DNA of 14,691 nt from Clostridia bacterium (GTDB lineage: Bacteria; Bacillota_A; Clostridia; Christensenellales; Borkfalkiaceae): contig JAFQBR010000099.1 in assembly GCA_017399665.1 (NCBI GenBank), positions 1-14,691 of the forward strand, in the 5' to 3' direction. Below are positions 6,612-13,891 of the stretch, in pieces. Position numbers and translations under genes: made by a program. Every line of letters begins with the position of its first letter. The stretch's first letter is position 1. Below the pieces are notes generated by a model. That model had not been told where the DNA came from and did no database searches. It was given only the letters and a program-made list of their open reading frames with translations.

Positions 6612-6711
6612 CAATGCTGCTTATAGAAAAGTACAGTTTTTGTTAATCTCTTTATAAATTTTATTGTGCAATATGAACAAAACAAAATGCGCAAATTATA
6701 CACATTGCCTA

Positions 6712-6740
6712 TTGCAAAATTTTATTAAATATGTTAAAAT
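6712..6740 (+). promoter_or_regulatory. Promoter of the ABC ATPase gene (extended -10)
   Basis: TTGCAA (6712-6717), 17-bp spacer, TAAAAT (6735-6740) preceded by TGT, an extended -10 (TGN). A TATAAT at 6740-6745 is an overlapping alternative but lacks a well-placed -35. Confidence 0.55.
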
Positions 6741-6785
6741 ATAATCAAATGTAAAACTTACGTTTATTATTTGGAGGAAAATTGT

Positions 6786-8111
6786 ATGGCTAGTTTACTA
6801 CTAAAGGATATCTACAAAGTATATCAAAGTGGCGTTACCGCTGTTACTGACTTTACTTTAGATATCGAAGACAAAGAATTTATCGTATTCGTAGGTCCTT
6901 CCGGTTGCGGTAAATCAACCACTCTTCGTATGATTGCAGGTCTTGAAGAAATCACAGACGGTGAACTTTATATCGACGGCAAACTTATGAATGACGTTCA
7001 ACCTAAAGACAGAGATATCGCAATGGTTTTCCAAAACTATGCGTTATATCCCCACATGACTGTTTACGATAACATGGCTTTCGGTCTTAAACTTAGAAAA
7101 ATGCCTAAGCCTGAAATCGACGCAAGAGTTAAAGAAGCTGCAAGAATTTTAGGTCTTGAAATCTATTTACAAAGAAAGCCCAAAGCTTTATCAGGCGGTC
7201 AAAAACAAAGGGTTGCATTAGGTAGAGCTATCGTTCGTGAACCTAAGGTATTCTTACTTGACGAACCTCTTTCAAACCTAGATGCTAAGCTTCGTGCTCA
7301 AATGAGAACGGAAATCACAAAGCTTCACCACCGTCTTGCTACGACCTTTATTTACGTTACGCACGACCAAGTAGAAGCTATGACCATGGGTACAAGAATC
7401 GTTGTTATGAAAGACGGTTTCATTCAACAGGTTGACGCTCCCCAAAAATTATACGATTATCCCGCAAACAAATTCGTTGCAGGCTTCATCGGTACACCTC
7501 AAATGAACTTCTTTGATGCTGTTTTAACCGGTACACCTGATAACGTTTGCGTTGAATTCGAAGGTAACAAAATCGTTCTTCCCAAAGCAAAGGCAGATAC
7601 TATTATCGATCTAGACCAATACCTCAACACCGGCAAGCCCGTTACGTTTGGTGTTCGTCCTGAAGATATGCATGATGATGAAGCTTTCATTTCTTCTTCA
7701 CCTGAAACTGTTGTTAAGGTTGTTGTAGACGTAGTTGAAAAACTAGGTGCAGAAACTCAACTTTACTGCGTATTCGATAACGGTCAAACTGAAGATAGCG
7801 AACAAATTAAGAGCTTAGTAGATAGCGAAAAACAAATGATCGCTCGCGTTGACTCTAGAACTAAAACAGAAAGAGGTCAAAGAATTGCTCTTGCTATCGA
7901 CGCTATGCATTCACACTTATTCGATAAGGAAACTGAACTTACCATTTTAGAAGGCGAAGGTACTAAGGCTTACGTTCCCGTAAAAGAACTTGAAAGACAA
8001 GCTGAACGTGCAGCTAATGCAGAAGCTGAAGCAGCTGTTGAAAAAGAACCTATTAAAATACCTTTATTCCCTCAAAAAAAGGAAAAGAAAAATAAAGAAG
8101 AAGAAAAATAA
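6786..8111 (+). CDS. ABC transporter ATPase, MsmX/UgpC (sugar importer) type
   Basis: Cytoplasmic ATPase that powers carbohydrate ABC importers. Over 441 residues it shows Walker [10 protein letters not shown] (37-45), Q-loop Gln83, signature LSGGQKQR (135-142), Walker B VFLLDEP (155-161), D-loop SNLD (163-166), switch His193, and a C-terminal regulatory TOBE/MalK-like region with FGVRPEDMH. Start ATG 6786 is preferred over an in-frame TTG at 6771 because GGAGG (6773-6777) lies eight bases before the ATG and overlaps the TTG. No permease or binding-protein genes flank it, which fits the MsmX habit of one ATPase serving several sugar importers. A charged tail of about 49 residues (393-441, Ala/Glu-rich then Lys/Glu-rich) extends beyond the usual ~370-residue family length. 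Codon choice is biased (ATC, GGT, CGT), suggesting high expression. A strong terminator follows. Confidence 0.92.
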   Translation: MASLLLKDIYKVYQSGVTAVTDFTLDIEDKEFIVFVGPSGCGKSTTLRMIAGLEEITDGELYIDGKLMNDVQPKDRDIAMVFQNYALYPHMTVYDNMAFGLKLRKMPKPEIDARVKEAARILGLEIYLQRKPKALSGGQKQRVALGRAIVREPKVFLLDEPLSNLDAKLRAQMRTEITKLHHRLATTFIYVTHDQVEAMTMGTRIVVMKDGFIQQVDAPQKLYDYPANKFVAGFIGTPQMNFFDAVLTGTPDNVCVEFEGNKIVLPKAKADTIIDLDQYLNTGKPVTFGVRPEDMHDDEAFISSSPETVVKVVVDVVEKLGAETQLYCVFDNGQTEDSEQIKSLVDSEKQMIARVDSRTKTERGQRIALAIDAMHSHLFDKETELTILEGEGTKAYVPVKELERQAERAANAEAEAAVEKEPIKIPLFPQKKEKKNKEEEK

Positions 8112-8124
8112 TCTTTAAAAATAA

Positions 8125-8156
8125 AAACTGACTTCACAATGAAGTCAGTTTTTTTT
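8125..8156 (+). terminator. Rho-independent terminator of the ABC ATPase gene
   Basis: Stem AAACTGACTTC (8125-8135) / GAAGTCAGTTT (8141-8151), 5-nt loop ACAAT, then a T-run to 8156. It lies 13 nt after the stop codon. Confidence 0.9.
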
Positions 8157-8260
8157 ATACTTTTTTAAAGTTGTTTTAAAAGTAAATCTTTGTTTTGCTT
8201 TTGTACAAAACTTATTTTGTTAACTTTTTAAGCTAACTTTTACAACTAAACAAAAGCGTT

Positions 8261-8296
8261 AAAGTGCCGATAATCGACTTATACAGGCACTTTTTT
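8261..8296. terminator. Terminator-like hairpin with conserved loop, copy 1
   Basis: Stem AAAGTGCC (8261-8268) / GGCACTTT (8286-8293), 17-nt loop GATAATCGACTTATACA, and a plus-strand T-run 8291-8296. It lies just past the ClC stop on the minus strand (8303), where its T-run is shorter. The loop matches the hairpin at 11850-11886 at 15 of 16 positions although the stems differ. The ABC gene already has its own terminator, so the plus-strand use of this one is unclear. About 100 nt of hairpin-rich DNA before it (palindrome TTTTGTACAAAA at 8199-8210) might belong to a small RNA, but no promoter was found. Confidence 0.65.
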
Positions 8297-8302
8297 ATTT
8301 TT

Positions 8303-9901
8303 TTATTCTTCTTTCCACTCACTTTCGCTAAATTCTTGTTTTCCAAGTATAGCGGAAATTTCTTCTTTTGTTTGAGAATGATTAAAGGTAGAATATCTTA
8401 CGTGAAGTTTGTCGCCTGGATACATATTTTTTTCGCCATGCTCGTCAATTTCGGGGCGAGTATCAGAGCGTTTAATTGAAAGCACGAAAAAGTTGTTTGG
8501 CCAAAGAATATCTCTTATTTGTTTACCAACGGCAAAAGAGTTTTCTTGAACGGTAAGAACTGTATCAACAAGCTGACGTTCTTTATTTTCGTTTTCCTCT
8601 TCAACTCTGAATTCCATAATTTCATCGTTTACAGATTTTGGGCAGAATATTTCAGAAATAATATAAGAAACAATTGCAACTATAGCCACGGAAAGCACGT
8701 TTGTAAATAAAAATAATGCTTCAAACGCAAATACCATTGCTGTAATCGGGGTTTTAGTTGCACCTGAAATGCAAGCGGTCATTCCTAGTAAAATTATTAC
8801 TTGATAATAGCTTTCGTTAAGCCCTAGTATGATTAAAATCTTAGCAATCGATGCAGAAATTAATGCACCAAAAGCAAGTGTTGGTATAAAAGTACCCCCT
8901 GTAATCCCTGCGCTCGTTCCTGCAGAGGTTAGCAAAAAGCGAACTAAAAGTATTATTAAAAGTAAGTAAATAGGTTGACTTTTATCTGTTAAAAGATGTT
9001 CTATTAAGTGGTGGCCCGTTCCAATAAATTCTTGCGAAATAAGGCCAAATATGACGGTGCATAAAAAGATTAAAAGAATAGATAAGGTTTTCTTGAAAGC
9101 GGTGGTGCTAACAACTATCTTTTTTCTTATAAATTTAATAAGTTTTGTAAACGCAACGGTAAAAAATCCAATAATTAAGCCTATTACAACGGGAATATAT
9201 AAATCACTTATTTCAAGTACAATTGGGGCAAGGGATTTAAATAAATTGGGATCTATACCTAAAAGATTAGAAAAAATATGCGAAGCGATAATTGCAAAAG
9301 ACACGGTTGCGCCAGATACCATAAGTAGCATTGGTGAAAGTCGGTGATGCGCTTCCTCTAGTGCAAGCATTATGCCAGAAATCGGTGCGTTAGTAGCAAC
9401 TGCAAAGCCTGCGCTTGCGCCACCTGTCATTATATATCTTTTCCACGCTTTATTTTTTTTGCCCAGCGTTTCAACAACACCGCAACCGATTGCAGAGCCA
9501 GAAAGTACGGAAGGTCCTTCGTTGCCAAGCGGTGTTCCAATTAAAAAGGTTAGTAGCGAACCGATAATTACGCCAGTTAACGTTCTAAGCCATTTAAATG
9601 TTACAAGCCCTCTTAAAAAAGCAATGGCGTTTGCAATTCCGCCCCCTTTTGCATCTGGGGTAAGCTTATTAAAAAGCCTGTTAACGGCAGTAATAATAAT
9701 ACAAAATGGTACGGCTAATAGCGCATAAATTAAATTATTACGCAAAAAAGAGTATATTTGTTGCGAATAACTAATAATTTTAGTTGCAACGTATCTATAC
9801 CCAACAACAAGCGCTCCCGTTAACGTGCCCGTAATAAAGCTAAAAAGTAAAACGGGAATTATTATGTTTTTAAAATAGACGCTAAAAATACCTTTCTTCA
9901 T
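8303..9901 (-). CDS. ClC-family chloride/proton antiporter with TrkA-C domain
   Basis: Polytopic membrane protein of 532 residues exchanging Cl- for H+. Diagnostic motifs are GGGIANA (86-92, the GSGIP position), GNEGP (126-130) with gating Glu128, GGTFIP (335-340) with following LAFGA, and LALEEAHH (179-186). The last keeps the Glu pair containing the proton-pathway Glu of E. coli ClcA (E203), which favours an antiporter over a channel. Residues about 440-505 form a TrkA-C (RCK_C) domain (VGKQIRDILWPNNFFVLSIKR...MYPGDKLHVR), a cytosolic ligand-sensing module seen in other Firmicute ClC proteins. Start ATG 9901 (or ATG 9910) is uncertain because neither has a clear Shine-Dalgarno. The upstream in-frame TTG at 9937 lies before the expected transcription start (~9933) and is rejected. 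Confidence 0.9.
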   Translation of the reverse strand: MKKGIFSVYFKNIIIPVLLFSFITGTLTGALVVGYRYVATKIISYSQQIYSFLRNNLIYALLAVPFCIIITAVNRLFNKLTPDAKGGGIANAIAFLRGLVTFKWLRTLTGVIIGSLLTFLIGTPLGNEGPSVLSGSAIGCGVVETLGKKNKAWKRYIMTGGASAGFAVATNAPISGIMLALEEAHHRLSPMLLMVSGATVSFAIIASHIFSNLLGIDPNLFKSLAPIVLEISDLYIPVVIGLIIGFFTVAFTKLIKFIRKKIVVSTTAFKKTLSILLIFLCTVIFGLISQEFIGTGHHLIEHLLTDKSQPIYLLLIILLVRFLLTSAGTSAGITGGTFIPTLAFGALISASIAKILIILGLNESYYQVIILLGMTACISGATKTPITAMVFAFEALFLFTNVLSVAIVAIVSYIISEIFCPKSVNDEIMEFRVEEENENKERQLVDTVLTVQENSFAVGKQIRDILWPNNFFVLSIKRSDTRPEIDEHGEKNMYPGDKLHVRYSTFNHSQTKEEISAILGKQEFSESEWKEE

Positions 9902-9939
9902 AATTACCATGTAAGCAAAATAATGTATTAACGGCAAAA

Positions 9940-9969
9940 ATTATACCATAAAATGGGGCAGTAAATCAA
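9940..9969 (-). promoter_or_regulatory. Sigma-A promoter of the ClC gene
   Basis: On the minus strand, TTGATT (9969-9964), 18-bp spacer, TATAAT (9945-9940). Expected start near 9933 leaves a leader of only 22-32 nt. Confidence 0.6.
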
Positions 9970-9998
9970 GCAAATACAAAAAGTAGATAAAAAAATGC

Positions 9999-10026
9999 AA
10001 AAAAAAGCACAACCAAGTGGTTGTGC
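9999..10026 (-). terminator. Terminator of spoVG
   Basis: Minus-strand stem GCACAACC (10026-10019) / GGTTGTGC (10014-10007), 4-nt loop, then eight T residues (10006-9999). It begins 13 nt after the spoVG stop and lies upstream of the ClC promoter. Confidence 0.85.
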
Positions 10027-10039
10027 ATAAGTTTGTTAT

Positions 10040-10309
10040 TTATGCTTGAGCGTTAATTTCTTTTTGGTAAGCGTTCATAATTGCTTCCTGAACTTGAGCT
10101 CTTGCTTCAGCATTAATTGGGTGAGCAATATCCTTGTGCTCGTTTTCGCCAAATTTTCTTGAAGGCATAGCAATAAAATAACCGTTAGCACCGTCTACAA
10201 TCTTAATATCATGTACAACAAATGCGCCGTCAATAGTGATAGATGCGACAGCCTTTAATGGACTGTCTTCCTTAGTGATAAGTCTAATTCTTACGTCAGT
10301 AATGTTCAT
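10040..10309 (-). CDS. spoVG: SpoVG family nucleic-acid-binding regulator
   Basis: An 89-residue protein matching SpoVG along its whole length: MNITDVRIRLITKEDSPLKA, then VASITIDGAFVVHDIKIVDG, then NGYFIAMPSRK and DIAHPINAEAR. Known SpoVG proteins bind DNA or RNA and affect septation, sporulation, capsule or virulence in Bacillota. ATG 10309 has GGGAGA just upstream. It is transcribed alone from a sigma-A promoter, divergently from murC, and ends in a strong terminator. No sigma-H type promoter, which drives spoVG in B. subtilis, was seen. Its presence supports a Bacillota host but does not by itself prove sporulation. Confidence 0.95.
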   Translation of the reverse strand: MNITDVRIRLITKEDSPLKAVASITIDGAFVVHDIKIVDGANGYFIAMPSRKFGENEHKDIAHPINAEARAQVQEAIMNAYQKEINAQA

Positions 10310-10353
10310 ATTATTCTCCCTAATAAATTGTGCTTAATTTATTTTCTAATAAT

Positions 10354-10382
10354 ATAATACTATAAATTGTGTACAATTTCAA
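10354..10382 (-). promoter_or_regulatory. Sigma-A promoter of spoVG, overlapped by a palindrome
   Basis: On the minus strand, TTGAAA (10382-10377), 17-bp spacer, TATTAT (10359-10354). A palindrome with arms AAATTGT (10364-10370) and ACAATTT (10373-10379) covers the spacer and part of the -35, a plausible operator position. Confidence 0.6.
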
Positions 10383-10467
10383 TAAAAAATAAGGGCAAGT
10401 TAAAAAATAATTGAATTTTTTTCAATTTTCTTGTGGAAAATATGCAAAATAGTGCATATATTACAAT

Positions 10468-11805
10468 ATGAATATGAATTTTTTGAGAAAAAATAAAAAT
10501 TTTTCTGTGTTTTTTGTTGGAATTGGCGGGATAAGCATGAGCGCCCTTGCATTGTATTTACATAATTTAGGTTTTAAAGTTAGCGGTTATGACAAGGTGG
10601 AAAGTACAGTTACTAATAACTTAAAAAGGTATGGTATTTCAATAAATACAAAAGGCGATTTAGAAGGGTGCGATATTGCTGTTTTATCTTCTGCGATTAG
10701 CGAAAGTGATGATTTAGTAAAAAAGTTGAAACAATTAAATAAAACCTGTATTTTGCGTTCAGAGCTTTTAAACGAAATTGCCAACACCTTTCAATATAAA
10801 GTAGGTGTTGCTGGAACGCACGGTAAAACGACTACAACTGCAATGATTGCCCACGTTCTAAAAAAAGCGAATAAAAATTTTAGCGCCCATATTGGCGGAA
10901 TTGATAAAGACTTTGGAAATATGGCGTGCTTTGGAAAAGAGATTTTTTTAAGTGAAGTGTGTGAATATAAAAAAAATATTTCTAAGTTTGACTGTGATTT
11001 GGCTCTTTTATTAAACGCAGATGACGATCATCTAGAAAGCTATGGTAAATTAAGTGAGTTGCATAAAGAATTTTCTGCTTTCTTAATGCGCTCAAAAATC
11101 AACGTTTTACCTTACGAGCAAAAAGAGCTTGGTAATAAAAATAGTATTACTTTTTCACTTAAAAACAGCAATGCAGACTTCTTTGCAAGCAATATAAGAA
11201 TAGGCGATAAAAATATTGAATGTACCGTTAACAGCGCTATAGGGGCACTTTTTGATGTAAAAATTAACAGTTTGCTAGAACACGACGTAGAAAATGCCAT
11301 TGCAAGCGTTGCTGTTTGTAAGGCGCTTAAAATAGAAAATGAATATATAAAAAAAGGTCTTGAGGATTTTAATGGAATAAAACGTAGAAACGAAATTATG
11401 GCAACAATTTACGGTTGTGATATTTATGCTGATTATGCTCATCATCCAAAACAAATTGAGGCAACGGTAGAAATGCTTGCAAAAAAATATAAAAAATTTG
11501 CTATTTTATTTCAGTCGCACACTTATTCAAGAACGGCAACTCTTTTTAAAGGCTTTATAAAAAGTTTAAGTGCGGTTGAAAACTTGTTTATATTTGATAC
11601 TTATGCTGCGCGCGAAAAATACTATTATAACGGAAGTGGTAAAAGACTGTTTGAAAATTTAAAAGGGGCAGTTTATTTAGGTGATAGAGTAAATGCAAAA
11701 AGCTTATTTCCAAATGCTTGCAAAAAGTTTGACTGTATTGCAGTTATTGGTGCAGGGGATTTGTATGACGTTATAGAAGAGTGTATAGCGGTAAATAATT
11801 ATTAA
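10468..11805 (+). CDS. murC: UDP-N-acetylmuramate--L-alanine ligase
   Basis: Cytoplasmic Mur ligase adding the first L-Ala to UDP-MurNAc in peptidoglycan synthesis, with ATP. The 445 residues show the three Mur domains: N-terminal UDP-binding VGIGGISMSALA (17-28), ATP loop GTHGKTTTT (116-124), SEVCEY (162-167), NADDDHLESY (183-192), DYAHHP (322-327) and FQSHTYSRT (348-356). The VxGIGGxxMSxLA start and HxYSRT are typical of MurC rather than MurD/E/F. It is not beside other mur or fts genes. No Shine-Dalgarno precedes ATG 10468 (upstream TATTACAAT). A TATATT at 10457-10462 could serve as -10 and make the mRNA nearly leaderless, but no good -35 was found. ATG 10474 is an alternative start. Confidence 0.93.
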   Translation: MNMNFLRKNKNFSVFFVGIGGISMSALALYLHNLGFKVSGYDKVESTVTNNLKRYGISINTKGDLEGCDIAVLSSAISESDDLVKKLKQLNKTCILRSELLNEIANTFQYKVGVAGTHGKTTTTAMIAHVLKKANKNFSAHIGGIDKDFGNMACFGKEIFLSEVCEYKKNISKFDCDLALLLNADDDHLESYGKLSELHKEFSAFLMRSKINVLPYEQKELGNKNSITFSLKNSNADFFASNIRIGDKNIECTVNSAIGALFDVKINSLLEHDVENAIASVAVCKALKIENEYIKKGLEDFNGIKRRNEIMATIYGCDIYADYAHHPKQIEATVEMLAKKYKKFAILFQSHTYSRTATLFKGFIKSLSAVENLFIFDTYAAREKYYYNGSGKRLFENLKGAVYLGDRVNAKSLFPNACKKFDCIAVIGAGDLYDVIEECIAVNNY

Positions 11806-11849
11806 TTTTAGTTATAAATAATAGATTTAATTAATATTTTAAATAAAAT

Positions 11850-11886
11850 AAAAAGTTGCGATAATCGACCTATACCGCAACTTTTT
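11850..11886. terminator. Bidirectional terminator with conserved loop, copy 2
   Basis: Stem AAAAAGTTGCG (11850-11860) / CGCAACTTTTT (11876-11886) with a 15-nt loop ATAATCGACCTATAC. T-runs exist in both directions, so it can end murC (plus) and ung (minus, stop at 11895). Together with the closing G the loop repeats the copy at 8269-8284 except for one T/C change. Confidence 0.8.
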
Positions 11887-11894
11887 GCTATTTA

Positions 11895-12566
11895 TTAATC
11901 GTTTAAGTCCCAATTTATGGGGGTAATAGAATTAGCAGTTAGAAATTTATTAGCTTTTGAAAAATGCTTACAACCAAAGAAACCGCCGTATGCAGAAAGG
12001 GGGCTTGGATGTACGCTTTCTAAAACTAAATGTTTTGTTGTATCTATAAATTGTTTTTTGCTTCGTGCATTTGCGCCCCAAAGTAAAAACACCATTGGCT
12101 TTTCACGTTTTGCAAGAAGTTTTATAACCTCGTCTGTAAATTCTTGCCAGCCACACTTGCTGTGTGAGTTTGCCTGACCTTGTCTTACAGTTAGCGTTGT
12201 ATTAAGAAGCATTACACCTTGCTTTGCCCATTTTGTAAGATTTCCGCTTTTACTTGGCGTGATACCTAAGTCGTTTTGAATTTCTTTATAGATATTAACG
12301 AGTGATGGGGGAGGTTGAACTCCATCTTGCACCGAAAAACATAACCCGTGTGCTTGCCCTTCGCCATGATAGGGATCTTGCCCAATAATTACTACTTTAA
12401 CGTCAGCGTAAGGTGTGTAGCGAAAAGCGTTAAAAATATCCTTCATAGGGGGATAAATAATGCGTGATGAATATTCGCTTTTTAAAAATTCGCGAATGCG
12501 CTTGTAAAGCTCGCTTTGAATAAGTGGGGCAAGAACGCTGTCCCAATCATTGCCGATTTGTAACAT
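11895..12566 (-). CDS. ung: Uracil-DNA glycosylase (family 1)
   Basis: Base-excision repair enzyme removing uracil from DNA. The 223 residues match the usual family-1 length. Motifs are GQDPYHG (62-68) with catalytic Asp64, HGLCFSV (73-79), NTTLTV (122-127) with uracil-reading Asn122, and HPSPLSA (186-192) with His186 in the Leu-insertion loop. ATG 12566 is chosen because GGAGAAGG stands just upstream and the protein then begins like other Ung proteins; an in-frame ATG 26 codons earlier adds a non-homologous Lys/Phe-rich stretch. It lies 151 bp downstream of the radical SAM gene on the same strand, so cotranscription is possible. A weak TTGAAG-N17-TATTTT in the gap could be its own promoter. 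Confidence 0.95.
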   Translation of the reverse strand: MLQIGNDWDSVLAPLIQSELYKRIREFLKSEYSSRIIYPPMKDIFNAFRYTPYADVKVVIIGQDPYHGEGQAHGLCFSVQDGVQPPPSLVNIYKEIQNDLGITPSKSGNLTKWAKQGVMLLNTTLTVRQGQANSHSKCGWQEFTDEVIKLLAKREKPMVFLLWGANARSKKQFIDTTKHLVLESVHPSPLSAYGGFFGCKHFSKANKFLTANSITPINWDLND

Positions 12567-12717
12567 AACCTTCTCCTGTGTGGTTGATTTGCGAATAAAA
12601 AACAGTTTAAAACAAAAAATAAGTTTATGAAAAATTTGCTTCAAAAAATTAAAGAAATGTCTAATAAAAGCCCTAACGTATGTAAAAAATTGTGCAAAAA
12701 GTACGCAAATAGACTTA

Positions 12718-13581
12718 TTAATAATCCCACTTGGGAATAAATTTAGTGCTTGAAGAGTTGCGTTCTTGGATTAAGCAGTTTGTAATTTTTGCTTCAAAAA
12801 GATGGTTAACAACTCTCTCGTATTCTCCCTTTGTTATAGGCCTTTTAAGTTCTGGGAAATTATCGATTTCGCCAAATGGGGTGTACTGCGCCATAACTGA
12901 AAAATATGCGCCGTTTTTTATATTTTCTTTCACCCAATCAATAATTTGAAAGCTGTCTTTAACGGCTAGCGGTAAAACTAAATGGCGTATGCAAACGCCT
13001 TGCTTCATAAGCCCGTTTTCAACCACCGCCTGTTTGCTTTCCATCATAAAATTTATGGCTTTAGAAGCTACTTCAAAATAGTGATTAGTGCGCGTATAGC
13101 GCGATGAAATGGCATTTGAATAAAATTTCAAGTCGGGCAAATATACGTCTGTAAAGCTGTTTGCAATTTCTAAAGTTGCAATATTTTCGTAGCCGTGCGT
13201 GTTATAAACAACGGGTATTTTTGGCTTGTAAATTTGCATAGCTTTGGCAATTTGTTTTACAAAATGTGAAGGATTAACAAGGTTGATGTTGTGCGCGCCC
13301 ATATCCTCAAGCTCTTTAAAAATTTTTGCAAGCTCTTCTAGTGTGATTTCTTTGCCAACGGTAGAACGTGAAAGCTCGTAATTTTGGCAGAACACACATT
13401 TTAAAGGACACCCTGTAAAAAACACAGTTCCGCTTCCATTTGTACCGCTAATAAAGGGCTCTTCAAAGGGATGCAGGTAATATTTAGCAATTCTCATGCT
13501 GTTTTTTTCGCCACAAATGCCAACGTGTAAATTTCTATCAACAGAGCAAAGATTTGGGCAAAGAGTACACTTTTCTTCCAT
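12718..13581 (-). CDS. PflX-like radical SAM protein (COG1313 type)
   Basis: A 287-residue cytoplasmic radical SAM enzyme related to pyruvate formate-lyase activating proteins. The SAM-cleaving cluster is CPLKCVFC (C58, C62, C65; Cx3Cx2C). A second Cys group lies at the N-terminus (C5, C8, C12, C23; CTLCPNLC...GICGE), a pattern of PflX/COG1313 proteins that may bind an extra Fe-S cluster. Later landmarks are VNPSHF, VVYNTHGYE, DVYLPDLKFY, RHLVLP and FSVMAQYTP, typical of this group. The substrate is unknown and no glycyl-radical enzyme gene is adjacent, so 'pyruvate formate-lyase activating enzyme' would be over-annotation. The start ATG 13581 has only a weak AGGT upstream. It is transcribed from a near-consensus promoter at 13654-13682. 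Confidence 0.88.
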   Translation of the reverse strand: MEEKCTLCPNLCSVDRNLHVGICGEKNSMRIAKYYLHPFEEPFISGTNGSGTVFFTGCPLKCVFCQNYELSRSTVGKEITLEELAKIFKELEDMGAHNINLVNPSHFVKQIAKAMQIYKPKIPVVYNTHGYENIATLEIANSFTDVYLPDLKFYSNAISSRYTRTNHYFEVASKAINFMMESKQAVVENGLMKQGVCIRHLVLPLAVKDSFQIIDWVKENIKNGAYFSVMAQYTPFGEIDNFPELKRPITKGEYERVVNHLFEAKITNCLIQERNSSSTKFIPKWDY

Positions 13582-13653
13582 TTTGTTTACCTAAAAAGCA
13601 CTAACTAATGCTTAATTTTTATAAAAAATAAAACTTTTTGTTAAACTAGTTTA

Positions 13654-13682
13654 ATTTTATCATAAACCCTTTTGTAAGTCAA
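13654..13682 (-). promoter_or_regulatory. Sigma-A promoter of the radical SAM gene
   Basis: On the minus strand, TTGACT (13682-13677), 17-bp spacer, TAAAAT (13659-13654). Expected start near 13647, inside the palindrome TTAAACTAGTTTAA. Confidence 0.7.
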
Positions 13683-13799
13683 GTGGCGCTTGTTTGAATT
13701 TTTACTTTTGTTGGTCCGCTTAGTTAATTGTAAAAAAGCGTTATTTTTTTGTATGCGCGCGCGATTAAATATTATATAATAAATATTTTGCAATAAACG

Positions 13800-13828
13800 T
13801 TGACAAAACGGCATAAATGGTATATAAT
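13800..13828 (+). promoter_or_regulatory. Consensus sigma-A promoter of metK
   Basis: TTGACA (13800-13805), 17-bp spacer, TATAAT (13823-13828): a perfect match to the sigma-A consensus and the strongest promoter in the window. Confidence 0.9.
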
Positions 13829-13891
13829 AGTTCGGTCAAGCTAAAAAGTTTAACGTAAAATCAAAAAATAATTACAAAAGGAAATATAAAA

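Larger units (their letters stand above)
6327..6785. other. 459-bp divergent intergenic region
   Basis: Very AT-rich and without a gene. It holds promoters for the leftward carbamoyltransferase-like gene and the rightward ABC ATPase gene. The middle contains a perfect 6-bp-arm hairpin (AATTGA 6520-6525 / TCAATT 6531-6536) and a perfect 12-bp inverted repeat (6540-6551 / 6600-6611) with no assigned role. No riboswitch or small RNA was recognised. Confidence 0.7.
13582..13891. other. Divergent intergenic region, radical SAM gene / metK
   Basis: No gene seen. It holds one sigma-A promoter in each direction and a perfect 14-bp palindrome TTAAACTAGTTTAA (13641-13654) at the start site of the leftward promoter, a possible operator. 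The metK leader is only about 57 nt, too short for a SAM or T-box riboswitch, and none was recognised. Confidence 0.7.

Noticed and set aside
6771..6785. TTG start adding five residues to the ABC ATPase
   Set aside because: The TTG overlaps the GGAGG ribosome binding site that serves ATG 6786.
9051..9728. Plus-strand open frames of 98 and 118 codons
   Set aside because: Antisense shadows of the ClC gene, which has all its diagnostic motifs on the minus strand.
12567..12644. 26-residue N-terminal extension of Ung
   Set aside because: GGAGAAGG immediately precedes ATG 12566, and the extension is not part of the family.
13582..13891. SAM riboswitch upstream of metK
   Set aside because: The leader after the consensus promoter is only about 57 nt and lacks any conserved riboswitch structure.
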